A DNA stretch of 64,000 nucleotides from Rhodobacterales bacterium (GCA_026400355.1 JAPLPE010000025.1:1-64000), one strand, 5' to 3'. Positions 25,530 through 34,663 are shown, counted from the stretch's first letter. Translations and numbers: made by a program. Notes: generated by a model from the letters alone, not told the origin.

Positions 25530-26945
25530 CTACTGCACCGCCCGCGCCACCGCATCAGCAAAGGCCCGGCTGTCGACGGCAAGGCTTCCGCTCGGGAAGG
25601 GGGAGTTCTTGCTTTCCGTATCGTACATCTGGCTTTCCACGGCGATGATCTGCCATTCGTCGCCCACGCGGATCAGGAAGGGTGATCCGCTGTCGCCAAA
25701 GGTCGTGTCGCATTCGTGCAGGATCGAGTTGTCCTCATAGGCGACGGTCACCCGGCAGCCGCGATTGCCCGACAGGTTCGTGCCCGTGTCCTGACTGTAG
25801 CCCGCCTGATCGACCAGAAGGCCGCCGTTCCCGATTTCGGTGATGTCGGTGTTGTTCAGCGTATGGACGTTCAGAAAGCCCACGACATTGCCCAGATCGC
25901 GGTCAAGCGTGACGATGGCCCAGTCGTTGCCATTGCCCTGACCGGGTTCCATCGTTTCTGGCGTGTAGTCGGGCGAGAACATCGCGTCCACGACAAGCGC
26001 CTTGCCCGCCTGTTCGCCCCGCGACAGACCAGCCTGGAAGTAGAGCGGCATATCAAGGGTTGCGCCATCCACGGTCACGCAATGGGCCGCTGTCAGGAGT
26101 GTGCGCGGTCCGACCAGTGAAGCGGTGCAGGTGCCCTCGGGCAGGGTCAGAAGGCCCACGGCCCGGAACGGGAGGCCCGACGTGTTGACCAGATAGCGGT
26201 CATCGCGGCCAAAGTAATGCTCGAGCGCTTCGGCCGGGCGGCCACGGCCCATGCAATCGGCTGTGTCGGTGTTCACATCACACTGGCCCGTCCCGGTGCC
26301 AGGTTCGTCGCACTGCTGGTTGAAGGCAAAGTTGCAGCTGTCATCGCGGCCGCGCAGATAGGCCACGGCATCACAGTCGGCGGTGTCGGTGCCGTCCGCG
26401 CAGGTGCCGGTGCCGATATTGGGTTCGTCACATTCGTTGTCCTGATCATACCGGCAAGTGTCGTCGCCTCCGGCGGCAAAGCCCCGGCAATCGGTGGCGT
26501 CTGTGCCGGTGTCACAGAACCCGGTCCCGCCAAAGGCCGCGTCATCGCATTCGAGGTCATTGGCATATTCACAGGTATCGGTACCCAGCTTGGTGCGGAC
26601 GTTGGCGGGCAGAAGGTCGAAAAGGGCTTGCAGCGCCTCGGCCCGGGTCGGTCGTCCGGCGCAGTCGGTGGTGTCGGTTCCGTCGCGGCACGCGGTGGAT
26701 TCGCCATCATGACGCGGCTCGTCACATTCGCCGTCGTTCGCCCAGTCGCAACTGTCGTTCGTCTTGGCATTGGCAAGGACGGCGCAATCAAAGGTGTCCG
26801 TCCCCGGCACACAGGCCCCGGTTCCGCCGAATCGTTCATCGTCGCATTCATTGTCATGGGCGTATTCGCAGGTGTCATCCTGTGCCAAAGCCTGCGAGGC
26901 GGTGAACAGGGACAAGGTCATGAAAACGAGGGGAAGAATGCGCAA
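25530..26945 (-). CDS. Secreted trypsin-like serine protease with five Cys-rich repeats
   Basis: A TTG at 26945 preceded by AGGAG at ideal spacing gives a clean signal peptide (MRILPLVFMTLSLFTASQAL A). A longer frame reaches an ATG at 27017 but has weak support. Numbering from that ATG, five repeats with the pattern C-x(5-7)-C-D/E-E/D ... G-T-D-x-x-D-C lie at about residues 46-78, 86-119, 147-177, 185-215 and 225-255. A trypsin-fold domain follows, with His312 (TAAHC), Asp365 (NDWAIV) and Ser443 (GDSGSP). The Asp-rich repeats look like calcium- or ligand-binding modules. The protein probably works outside the cytoplasm; its target is unknown. Immediate neighbours are on other transcripts. Confidence 0.8.
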   Translation of the reverse strand: MRILPLVFMTLSLFTASQALAQDDTCEYAHDNECDDERFGGTGACVPGTDTFDCAVLANAKTNDSCDWANDGECDEPRHDGESTACRDGTDTTDCAGRPTRAEALQALFDLLPANVRTKLGTDTCEYANDLECDDAAFGGTGFCDTGTDATDCRGFAAGGDDTCRYDQDNECDEPNIGTGTCADGTDTADCDAVAYLRGRDDSCNFAFNQQCDEPGTGTGQCDVNTDTADCMGRGRPAEALEHYFGRDDRYLVNTSGLPFRAVGLLTLPEGTCTASLVGPRTLLTAAHCVTVDGATLDMPLYFQAGLSRGEQAGKALVVDAMFSPDYTPETMEPGQGNGNDWAIVTLDRDLGNVVGFLNVHTLNNTDITEIGNGGLLVDQAGYSQDTGTNLSGNRGCRVTVAYEDNSILHECDTTFGDSGSPFLIRVGDEWQIIAVESQMYDTESKNSPFPSGSLAVDSRAFADAVARAVQ

Positions 26946-27077
26946 GGCCACGGCTCCTGAAATGCGGTCGGAGGGGAACTTGCGGCGGACTGTCGCAGAG
27001 TGGCCGGAACGGATCAAGGGGCTGCTTGGCGGTGTTTTCGCGCTCGCCCGCCCGCTTGCAAGGAAGCAATCCTGCGT

Positions 27078-27440
27078 TCAGCGCCCGGCATCACCCAGCC
27101 GGATCGCCATCAGGACGGCCAGTACCGCATGTGCCGCACCGGCAGGCCAGAGCAGGGGGCCGGTCGCGGGCAGGGTGAGCCCGAGGAATAAGATGTAGAC
27201 GGCGGCCAAAACGTTGTAGGTCAGGAGTCCCACAAAGGCCGGGCGGCTCTCGCGGCCAATCCAGCCCGTGATGCCGAAGCTGAGCAGCGCGATCCCGGCG
27301 AGCCGGGCAATGGCCAGACCGTTGGGATCAAACTGTGCGGCAAGGAACCCGTTCGCGACCACCTGCGGGAGGGCGATGAGCGTGATCCCGACAAGGACCT
27401 CGAAGATGACAGAGATCAGGACGAGATTTCGTGCGGTCAT
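27078..27440 (-). CDS. Small four-helix membrane protein, unknown function
   Basis: A 120-residue hydrophobic protein with four predicted membrane helices: LVLISVIFEVLVGITLIAL, AIARLAGIALLSFGITGWI, FVGLLTYNVLAAVYILFLGL and LWPAGAAHAVLAVLMAIRL. A GRESRP loop lies between helices 2 and 3. It resembles the many DoxX- or DUF-type small membrane proteins, but I cannot name the family. The ATG at 27440 is the only plausible start. It is isolated between the protease gene and the glycosyltransferase pseudogene, transcribed in the same direction. No function is proposed. Confidence 0.65.
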   Translation of the reverse strand: MTARNLVLISVIFEVLVGITLIALPQVVANGFLAAQFDPNGLAIARLAGIALLSFGITGWIGRESRPAFVGLLTYNVLAAVYILFLGLTLPATGPLLWPAGAAHAVLAVLMAIRLGDAGR

Positions 27441-27597
27441 GGCCGGGGCACCTTTCGTGGTCTTGCTGAATCGCGCAGGGCGTCTTTGGCTGGTTCTGCT
27501 GAACGCAGTCCGCAGCCGCCGAAACTGTCAGTCTATCAAAGCATGAGCGGCCAGACCGGGGCAAGCTTTGGCCCAAGGCTGACGTTGGGCGTGCAGA

Positions 27598-28725
27598 TCA
27601 ACGGGCACGTTTGGCCAGCGCCTTGTCCAGAACCGGCGTGAAATCTGGCCATGCAAGCTGGGCCGCGCGGTTTCGGGCATTCGCGGACATCTGGCCCAGG
27701 GTAGCGTCGTCCTTTCGGGCAAGCAGCGTTGAAATCGCGGACGAGATCGGCCCGATGCCTGATCCGGGCGGGTAGGTGATCCCGGCATCGTACCCGTCCA
27801 GAACCTCGCGTGTCATGCCGACGCCGGGAATAACGACGGGCAGGCCGAAGGTGAGGGCAAGCAGCAGGGAGCCTGACGCAAGAATGCTGCGGTAGGTGTA
27901 AAGCCCGACATCTGCGGCGCACAGATGGTATTTGCGCCGGGCAGGATCGACGAACCCGTTGGTGATTGTAATCCGGGCGGCTTCTTCGGGCGTTCGGGGT
28001 GGCACGGGTTCGGCGAGCGTTCCTGCAAATACCCGTCCGGCAACTGGCAGCAGGAGACGCGGCCTCAGCGGCAGAAGCTCCCGGAACGCTCCGAACATGA
28101 GGTCGGGGCCTTTGTACGGACGGACGAGCCCCAGCGAGAGAATGACGTCATCTTCTGCATCGATACCAAGGGTCGCCCTTGCGTCCTGCCGGGACAGCCC
28201 GTCATCCGCACAGCCGCGCGCATAGTTGCCGTGAGCCGAAATGACAACGCGATCAACCGGAAACGGAAAAGCTTCCAGCACCTCGGCGACGGAAGCGCGG
28301 GAATGAAAATGCAGGACGTCAGACAGGGCGGCGATGATCGGCAGCATCTCGAGTTTGAGGTCGCGGAAGCGGGTGTCGTGACTGACGATATCTTAAATTG
28401 TCCAGACGACGCGTCCGCCGCGTTTCCGGAACAGGGAGAGATGTGTCAGGAAATCCGTGAACGCCTGTCTTGCCTCATCGTCGGTTTTCGCCTTGGCGGT
28501 GATCCCGTTGAGCCATTAAAGATGAAAGATCAGAGCAGGGCGATCCTGTACGGAACCGCTCAGGGCCGACAGGGCATCGGTGATCGGACCCGCACCGATG
28601 TCATGGGACGCACGGGCTGCGGCATAGAGAAGGTCCGGATAGGGGTTGCAACGGCTGTGGTCCGGCCAAAAACGGTCTCTTGGCCGGCTATTCAGCGTCG
28701 GCAGGCCCGACTCTGACTGTTCCAT
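27598..28725 (-). pseudogene. GT4-like glycosyltransferase interrupted by two in-frame TAA codons
   Basis: One continuous frame of 376 codons from ATG at 28725 encodes a GT-B glycosyltransferase. It contains QDRPALIFHL-stop-WLNGI and GGRVVWTI-stop-DIVSHD, then GLVRPYKGPDLMFGAF and ALTFGLPVVIPGVGMTREVL (C-terminal donor-binding domain). The TAA codons are at 28518-28516 and 28395-28393. The frame is otherwise intact with no shift. In related enzymes both positions are normally His (HLHWLN, WTIHD). Translation could restart at 28347 to give a 249-residue C-terminal half lacking the acceptor domain. Probably recently inactivated; a sequencing artefact is possible. Confidence 0.8.
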
Positions 28726-28748
28726 GGATTGGGGAACGGTTGCTGCCC

Positions 28749-30128
28749 CTAGCCCACCACCTTGGTCAGCGCCGCATCCACTGCGCCCACGATCTGGTCG
28801 AGGTCATCTGTCGTCGCGATCAGCGCCGGTGCAAACAGCAGCGTGTTGTTGAACCCCGGCATGGAGCGGTTGGACGCACCGATGATGACGCCCTGCGCAA
28901 GGCAGTCACCCACCACGGCCATGACCTTCTTTTCGTCCAGCGGTTCGCGGGTCGTGCGGTCGGCCACCAGTTCGGCCCCGGCGAACAGACCCTTGCCGCG
29001 CACGTCGCCCACGCAGGCGTGCTTGTCCATCAACTCGTGCAGTTTCTCCTGCAGGTAGACGCCCATGCGGGTCGAGTTGCCGCAGAGGTCCTCGTCCTCG
29101 ATGATCCGCATGTTTTCCAGCGCAGCCGTCGGCCCGGCGGTGCAGCCGCCGAAGGTGCTGATATCGCGGAAATAGCCCAGCTTGTCGGTGTCGTCCTTGA
29201 ACTTCTCGAACACGGCTTCGGTCGTGACGCAGCAGGAAATCGCGGCATAGCCCGAGGCCACGCCCTTGGCCATCGTCACGATATCGGGCTGTACGCCGTA
29301 CTGCTGATAGCCGAACCACGTGCCGGTGCGGCCCAGACCGCAGACGACTTCGTCGATATGCAGAAGGATGTCGTACTTCTTGCAGATCTCGGCCACCTTT
29401 TCCCAATAGCCGCGCGGGGGCGTGATGATGCCGCCGCCTGCGGTGATGGGTTCAAGGCAGAGTGCGCCGATCGTGTCGGCCCCTTCGCGCAGGATCACGG
29501 CCTCGATCGCCTCGGCCGCCTTCACGCCATAGCTGTCGCCGGCCATGTCTTCAGTCGCGCGGTATTCAAGGCAGTGCGGCACGGCCACGAAACCGGGGGT
29601 GAAGGGGCCGTACTGCATGTTGCGTTCCTGCTGACCGCCCGCCGACAGGCAGGCGATGGTCGTGCCATGATAGTCGCGGTCGCGGTAGAGGATCTTCCAC
29701 TTCTTGCCGCCGTGGTGCTTGTGGCTGATCTGGCGGACCATCTTGAACGCCTTCTCGTTCGCCTCGGACCCCGAGTTGGCATAGTAGACGCGGCTGAGGC
29801 CCGGCATCTTTTCGGTCAGACGCTTGGCGAAATTGGCGCCAGGGATCGTCCCGGCGGCCCCGGCGTAATAGCACATCTTGACCAGCTGATCCCTGACCGC
29901 GTTAGCGATGCTTTCGCGACCATAGCCCACGTTCACCGTCCAGACGGCGCCCGACACGGCGTCGACATGTTCCTTGCCCTTGATATCCCAGACGCGCAGG
30001 CCCTTGCCCTCGACGATGATGCGCGGGTCAACGGTTTCAAACGGTTTGTGCTGGATCAGATGGTGCCAGACATGGGCACGGTCGGCCTCGATCACATGGC
30101 GGGGGTCGTTTTGCAGGAGCGTGTCCAT
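28749..30128 (-). CDS. tpa: Taurine--pyruvate aminotransferase
   Basis: A PLP-dependent class III aminotransferase moving the amino group of taurine to pyruvate, yielding sulfoacetaldehyde for Xsc and alanine. The 459-residue protein has HVWHHLIQHKPFE at the N-terminus, YYANSGSEANEKAFKMV, DRDYHGTTIACLSAGGQQER, HIDEVVCGLGRTGTWFGY and the PLP Lys in PDIVTMAKGVASGY (about residue 290). These are characteristic of Tpa rather than of generic omega-aminotransferases. It diverges from the tauA operon across a 436-base region. The usual MocR-type regulator tauR is not present beside it. Confidence 0.93.
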   Translation of the reverse strand: MDTLLQNDPRHVIEADRAHVWHHLIQHKPFETVDPRIIVEGKGLRVWDIKGKEHVDAVSGAVWTVNVGYGRESIANAVRDQLVKMCYYAGAAGTIPGANFAKRLTEKMPGLSRVYYANSGSEANEKAFKMVRQISHKHHGGKKWKILYRDRDYHGTTIACLSAGGQQERNMQYGPFTPGFVAVPHCLEYRATEDMAGDSYGVKAAEAIEAVILREGADTIGALCLEPITAGGGIITPPRGYWEKVAEICKKYDILLHIDEVVCGLGRTGTWFGYQQYGVQPDIVTMAKGVASGYAAISCCVTTEAVFEKFKDDTDKLGYFRDISTFGGCTAGPTAALENMRIIEDEDLCGNSTRMGVYLQEKLHELMDKHACVGDVRGKGLFAGAELVADRTTREPLDEKKVMAVVGDCLAQGVIIGASNRSMPGFNNTLLFAPALIATTDDLDQIVGAVDAALTKVVG

Positions 30129-30564
30129 TGAATGTGCCTTCGGGTGCTTGAGTGCATGGCAAGGGGCGCGGATTTCCGCGCTGCCGCAATTGGGTGCAGT
30201 CTGCCTGTGCGGACAGGCGCGTCAATAGGGCCAGCGAACGGTCAAGCGTAGCGCCAGATATGCCGGATCGCGCGGACCTGTTCCGGTACGATGGGCACTG
30301 AATTTCAGACATCATGGACATTTGTCATGGGCGGGTGCGCGCCCGGTCAACTCCCGGCAGACTTACCCGGCATTGACCAAAGGGAAGGATTTTCCTTGCC
30401 TGAACCCGGGAAGAGTTGCGCGTTCCCAAGAAGCCCGTTCAAGCATCTGAGGACTGGTGCGGTGTGACCGTTTCATGCTCAGTTGCACCCTGCGACGGAC
30501 CAGAGGCGGGTCGAGCCAGTCCGGCGAGATGTGCCCTTCGGGGCTTCAACATGGGATGACAGCG
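30129..30564. promoter_or_regulatory. Divergent control region between tpa and tauA
   Basis: No open frame of interest. It must hold the promoters of both transcripts. A cluster of GACAT-like words (CAGACATCATGGACATTTG at about 30306-30324, then TCATGG) and a TTGACC at 30374-30379 are the only notable words. I do not see a repeat I can securely assign to TauR, and that regulator gene is not in the window. Confidence 0.4.
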
Positions 30565-31563
30565 ATGAAGAAGTATCTGATGGGGGCTGCGGCGGCTCTG
30601 GCCGTGATGGCCGGAACGGGCGTTATGGCCCAGACCGACGAAGTAACCGTGGGCTATTTCCTTGAATGGCCGATGCCTTTCCAGTTCGCCAAGGTGAATG
30701 GCACCTATGATGCCGAAATGGGCGTAAAGGTGAACTGGGTCTCCTTCGACACCGGCACCGCGATGAGCGCCGCGATGGCCTCGGGCGATGTGGACATTTC
30801 CGTGTCGCAGGGGGTACCGCCGTTCGTGGTCGCCACCTCGGCCGGGCAGGATCTGCAGATCCTTGATGTGGCCGTATCCTATTCCGACAACGACAACTGC
30901 GTCGTGGCCTCGGGCCTTGAGATCACCAAGGACAACGCGGGCGAAATCGCAGGCCACAAGGTTGCCGTGCCGCTGGGCACCGCCGCGCACTATGGTTTCC
31001 TCCGCCAGATGAACCATTTCGGCGTGGACCTTGCCAGCCTTGAAATCGTCGACATGGCCCCGCCGGACGGCGCGGCTGCCTTTGCTCAGGGCGCGGTTGA
31101 CATGTTCTGCGGCTGGGGCGGCTCTCTGCGTCGCGCCAAGGAAAGCGGCAATGTGCTGCTGACCGGCGCCGAAAAGGAAGAGCTGGGCATCCTGGTGTTC
31201 GACGTGACCTCGGCCCCTGCGTCGTTCGTCGCTGAAAACGCTGATCTGGTCGCCAAGTTCCTTGCGGTGACGGCCGATGCGAATGCGGTCTGGAATGCTG
31301 GCGGCGATGCCGCCTCTGCGATGATCCCCGTGATCGCGCAGGATTCGGGCATGGACGAAGCCGCGACCGCCGAAACGATGGCGACCTTCATCTTCCCGTC
31401 TCTGGACGATCAGCTTGGTGACAAGTGGCTCGGTGGTGGTGCGCAGTCCTTCATGCAGGGCGTGGCCGGCGTCTTCGTCGACTCGGGCTCGATCCCCTCT
31501 GCGCTCGACAGCTATGATGCCACGGTGAACACCGGGCCACTGGCTGCTGCGGCGGCGATGTAA
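30565..31563 (+). CDS. tauA: Taurine ABC transporter, periplasmic binding protein
   Basis: A 332-residue protein with a classical signal peptide (MKKYLMGAAAALAVMAG, cleavage after VMA-Q). The mature part begins TDEVTVGYFLEWPMPFQFA and has the TauA/SsuA-type GTAAHYGFLRQMNHFGVD and MAPPDGAAAFAQGAVDMFCG blocks. It captures taurine in the periplasm and delivers it to TauBC. The ATG at 30565 is chosen for the signal peptide; the ribosome site is weak. It is first in the plus-strand operon, diverging from tpa. Two Cys in the mature part could form a disulfide. Confidence 0.92.
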   Translation: MKKYLMGAAAALAVMAGTGVMAQTDEVTVGYFLEWPMPFQFAKVNGTYDAEMGVKVNWVSFDTGTAMSAAMASGDVDISVSQGVPPFVVATSAGQDLQILDVAVSYSDNDNCVVASGLEITKDNAGEIAGHKVAVPLGTAAHYGFLRQMNHFGVDLASLEIVDMAPPDGAAAFAQGAVDMFCGWGGSLRRAKESGNVLLTGAEKEELGILVFDVTSAPASFVAENADLVAKFLAVTADANAVWNAGGDAASAMIPVIAQDSGMDEAATAETMATFIFPSLDDQLGDKWLGGGAQSFMQGVAGVFVDSGSIPSALDSYDATVNTGPLAAAAAM

Positions 31564-31619
31564 GCAAAACAGTTGGCAGACGGCGCACGGCGTCCTCTGC
31601 CATCATCTTGCCCGACGCG

Positions 31620-32150
31620 ATGGACCTGACCTGCAAGCCTGTCACGCAGGCGACCTGGCCCGACCTTGAGTCCCTGTTCGAGGGCAGGGGCGGTCCATCC
31701 TATTGCTGGTGCATGGCCTTCCGCAGGATTGCGCCCGATGCCGACAAGGCCGACCGCAAGGACGCGCTGCGGGGTCGTGTGGCTGATGGGGTCCCGGTCG
31801 GGCGTGTCTACTACGACAATGCCGCCCCGGTGGCGTGGAGTTCGATTGCCCCCCCTGAAACCTATCTGAAACTGGGCGGGCCAGAGGAGCCGGGCGAAGT
31901 CATCTGGTCGCTCGCCTGCATGTTCATCCGCCGCGATCTGCGCGGGCTGGGGCTGACCCGGCAGATGGTGGCGCTGGCCGAAGCGGAAGCGGCAGCGAAA
32001 GGTGCCACGGTGATCGAGGCGACGCCGGTCGATCCGGACTCGCCCAGCTACAAGTTCATGGGAACGGTCCCCTTCTTTGCCGCTGCAGGTTATGCTGAAG
32101 TGGCCCGTGCCGGAACGCGCCGCCATGTGATGAGAAAGAGGCTGGTCTGA
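31620..32150 (+). CDS. GNAT-family N-acetyltransferase embedded in the taurine transport operon
   Basis: A 176-residue protein with the GNAT core. The acetyl-CoA-binding loop RRDLRGLGLTRQMVALAEAE (about residues 100-119) and the C-terminal GTVPFFAAAGYAEVARAG form the usual beta-bulge and helix. The N-terminal part has the GGPSYCWCMAF segment common to a subgroup of bacterial GNAT enzymes. It lies between tauA and tauB with 56- and 4-base gaps, so it is co-transcribed and probably co-translated with tauB. The acetyl acceptor is unknown; an amine related to taurine is only a contextual guess. I start at ATG 31620; an upstream TTG at 31608 is possible. Confidence 0.8.
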   Translation: MDLTCKPVTQATWPDLESLFEGRGGPSYCWCMAFRRIAPDADKADRKDALRGRVADGVPVGRVYYDNAAPVAWSSIAPPETYLKLGGPEEPGEVIWSLACMFIRRDLRGLGLTRQMVALAEAEAAAKGATVIEATPVDPDSPSYKFMGTVPFFAAAGYAEVARAGTRRHVMRKRLV

Positions 32151-32154
32151 GATC

Positions 32155-32958
32155 ATGACAGTTCTGTCGATACAGTCGCTTTCCATGCGGTTCGACCAGC
32201 CCGGCGGCGTGGCCGTGCAGGCGCTCAAGGACGTGTCGCTTGACCTCCGGCAGGGCGAGCTGATGTCGGTCCTGGGCCCGTCAGGCTGTGGCAAGACGAC
32301 ACTGCTGAACATCCTTGCCGGTTTTCTGGCGCCGACCTCGGGGTCCGTCACTTTGGGGGGCAAGCCGGTCACCGGGCCGGGGGCCGAGCGGGGGATGGTT
32401 TTCCAGCAGGGCGCGCTCTTTGAATGGATGAGCGTGCGGGAGAATGTGGGATTTGGCCCGCGCATGAAGGGTATGCCCAAAGCCGAGTTGCGCGAGATCG
32501 TCGATCACCTGCTCGACACGATGGGGCTGAAGGATTTCAAGGAGAAGGCTGTCTATGAGCTGTCGGGCGGGATGCAGCAGCGCGTGGCCCTGGCCCGGTG
32601 TCTGGCCAATGATCCCGATGTGATCCTCATGGACGAGCCCCTTGGTGCGCTGGACGCGCTGACGCGGGAAAAGATGCAGGGGCTGGTCCTGCGGCTTTGG
32701 AAGGAAACGGGCAAGACCATCGTCCTGATCACCCATTCGGTCGAAGAGGCGTTGCTTCTGGGCGAACGGCTGGTCGTCATGGCCCCCCGGCCAGGGCGCA
32801 TCCACCGCGAATACCGGCTGCCCTTTGCCGAAATGGGCGCGGGGCAGGATCTGCGCGGGATCAAGAAGCATCCTGAATTTGCCCGGACGCGCGAGGAAAT
32901 CCTCGGCATGATCTGGGACATGGAGGAAGAGATCATGGGCCGGGTCGAGGCGGGATAA
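32155..32958 (+). CDS. tauB: Taurine ABC transporter, ATP-binding protein
   Basis: A 267-residue ABC ATPase of the nitrate/sulfonate/taurine type. It has Walker A GPSGCGKTTLL (about residues 41-51), a Q-loop FQQGALFEWMSV, signature LSGGMQQRVALARCL, Walker B VILMDEPLGALD and switch His in LITHSVEEALLL. It energises uptake with TauC. It starts four bases after the GNAT stop and is followed by tauC after ten bases. The taurine assignment follows from tauA and tpa next to it; by itself the ATPase would only be classed as SsuB/TauB type. Confidence 0.9.
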   Translation: MTVLSIQSLSMRFDQPGGVAVQALKDVSLDLRQGELMSVLGPSGCGKTTLLNILAGFLAPTSGSVTLGGKPVTGPGAERGMVFQQGALFEWMSVRENVGFGPRMKGMPKAELREIVDHLLDTMGLKDFKEKAVYELSGGMQQRVALARCLANDPDVILMDEPLGALDALTREKMQGLVLRLWKETGKTIVLITHSVEEALLLGERLVVMAPRPGRIHREYRLPFAEMGAGQDLRGIKKHPEFARTREEILGMIWDMEEEIMGRVEAG

Positions 32959-32968
32959 GGGGCGCATC

Positions 32969-34306
32969 ATGGACCTGATCCGTCAGCTTGCAGGCGAGAC
33001 CTGGCTGGTGCTGACCACCGTCGCCGGGGTCATCCCCTGGCTGATCCTTTATGTCCTGCTGATCCTGCTGTGCTATTTCATCTGGCGGCAGATCAGCCGC
33101 CTGTTCCGCCCGCGCAGCGATTTCGGCTCGCTCAAGACGGTGACTTTTGGCGACGAAAGCGCCGTTACATCGGACTTTGCCGCCTCGGTGATGTCGCTCG
33201 TCCTGATCTTCCTCCTTTGGGGCGCCTTCACCGGGTCGAAACTGGTCCCCTCCTTCCTCCACGCCCCCGGACCGTTCACAGGCGACGGGACGTTCACCTA
33301 TATCTCCGAAGGTCCCGACGGCGCCATGGACGAAGGCAACGTCACCGTCCGCGTCTTTCCCTTTGGCACCAAGGCCGAAGTGCCTGTGGTTGACCCCGGC
33401 CCCGGCTTTGCCAAGGATGACGCGCTGGTCGTCGCCGCCTACCGGAGCGAGCTGCTCAAGGCGCAGGACAATGACGAGGTGACCGAGGACGCGGGTGCCA
33501 AGGTCGTTTCGGTCAACGGCGTGGCGATCGAGCCAGAGGGTCCGGCGGTCGACGTGGGCTTTGCATCAGTCAACATGACGGCCAAGGGCACGCTGAACGT
33601 GACACCGGACAAGGGCTGGCAGATGGAAAAGATCTGGCTGCCCGCACCCGAAGATGTCTGGGCGCGCTTTGTCGAAATCTCGCGCGACGGGTTCCGGAAC
33701 TCGACGCTGGCAGAACATCTGGGCTATTCGCTGTTCCGGGTCATTGTGGGCTTTCTTCTGGGTGCTGTGATCGGCATCCCCCTGGGCTATGCGATGGGCC
33801 TGTCGGACTGGTTCCGGGGCTGGTTCGATCCCATCGTGGAATTCATGCGCCCGGTGCCGCCCTTGGCGCTGATCCCGCTCGTGATCATCTGGGCGGGGAT
33901 CGGCGAGGTCGGCAAGATCGTGCTCCTCTTCCTCGCCGCGCTTTGGATCATGGCGATTGCTGCACGGGCCGGGGTTTCAGGCGTACGGATCGCCAAGGTC
34001 CATGCCGCCTATTCGCTCGGCGCGTCCAAACCGCAGATCTTGCGCCATGTGATCATCCCGAACTCCCTGCCCGAGATATTTACCGGGGCGCGGGTCGCGA
34101 TGGGCGTCTGCTGGGGTACGGTGGTGGCGGCCGAACTGGTGGCGGCGGAAAAGGGGGCGGGCATGATGATCATGACGGCTTCCAAATTTCAGAACACGGA
34201 TATCGTCATCATGGGAATCATCCTTATCGGGGGGATCGGGTTCTCAATTGACCTTCTGATGCGCTGGGCCGAACGGGTGATGGTGCCGTGGAAGGGCAAG
34301 GCCTGA
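32969..34306 (+). CDS. tauC: Taurine ABC transporter permease with a long N-terminal extension
   Basis: The C-terminal ~230 residues are a normal BPD-type permease. HLGYSLFRVIVGFLLGAVIG, RPVPPLALIPLVIIWAGIGE, and the EAA-like loop AYSLGASKPQILRHVIIP that contacts TauB are all present. Unlike the 275-residue E. coli TauC, it is 445 residues long. The extra N-terminal part carries two hydrophobic helices (about residues 20-42 and 70-90) and a ~120-residue soluble, probably periplasmic domain (FTGDGTFTYISEGPDGAMDE to GWQMEKIW). That domain is not one I recognise; it could aid docking of TauA. A family A repeat follows the gene. Confidence 0.85.
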   Translation: MDLIRQLAGETWLVLTTVAGVIPWLILYVLLILLCYFIWRQISRLFRPRSDFGSLKTVTFGDESAVTSDFAASVMSLVLIFLLWGAFTGSKLVPSFLHAPGPFTGDGTFTYISEGPDGAMDEGNVTVRVFPFGTKAEVPVVDPGPGFAKDDALVVAAYRSELLKAQDNDEVTEDAGAKVVSVNGVAIEPEGPAVDVGFASVNMTAKGTLNVTPDKGWQMEKIWLPAPEDVWARFVEISRDGFRNSTLAEHLGYSLFRVIVGFLLGAVIGIPLGYAMGLSDWFRGWFDPIVEFMRPVPPLALIPLVIIWAGIGEVGKIVLLFLAALWIMAIAARAGVSGVRIAKVHAAYSLGASKPQILRHVIIPNSLPEIFTGARVAMGVCWGTVVAAELVAAEKGAGMMIMTASKFQNTDIVIMGIILIGGIGFSIDLLMRWAERVMVPWKGKA

Positions 34307-34366
34307 GGGGGGGGTGTTCCCTCTGCTTCTGCCGATACCAACTGACAGCAGCTTGATCGGACGCAA

Positions 34367-34584
34367 TGACCAAGGCCATCGCCCTGGCCACGCGCCGCAG
34401 TTGACATCTTCCGGCCGGACGCCCTGGCGACCGGCCCGCCCCTGCCCCCCAAAGGCAGGGGCTTCGCCGTCGCACGCGCAGGTACCAGCCACTTGCGAGG
34501 CATGGGCAACAGGGGCCGGCAAAGACGGCAAAGCGTGAGCGGGGCGCTGGCCCCACCGGGGCCCCCGCTGATCCCGCTCAGGGA
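34367..34584 (+). repeat. Structured ~219 bp intergenic repeat, family A, copy 2
   Basis: Same order of elements as copy 1. The central hairpin is CCCCTGCC ... GGCAGGGG followed by CTTCGCC. The final dyad has outer arms TGAGCGGG / CCCGCTCA and inner arms GGCCCC / GGGGCC. The inner arms differ from copies 1 and 3 (GCTTCC / GGAAGC) at three positions, and each change is compensated on the other arm. It lies between tauC and the NYN gene. Confidence 0.78.
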
Positions 34585-34663
34585 CAGTGGCCTGCGGGCG
34601 CGTCATCGAAAAGCCGCAATGCGCCGCAAGGCTGCTCCTGTCGGTTGAATGGTCGGGGTCGCG

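Noticed and set aside
25530-26945. Cys-repeat region read as a CRISPR-like or tandem DNA array
   Set aside because: The repeats are visible only at protein level with variable spacing and no conserved nucleotide unit.
28680-30131. Plus-strand frame of 483 codons opposite tpa
   Set aside because: Low-complexity His/Asp/Val translation with no motifs; it mirrors the complete taurine aminotransferase on the other strand.
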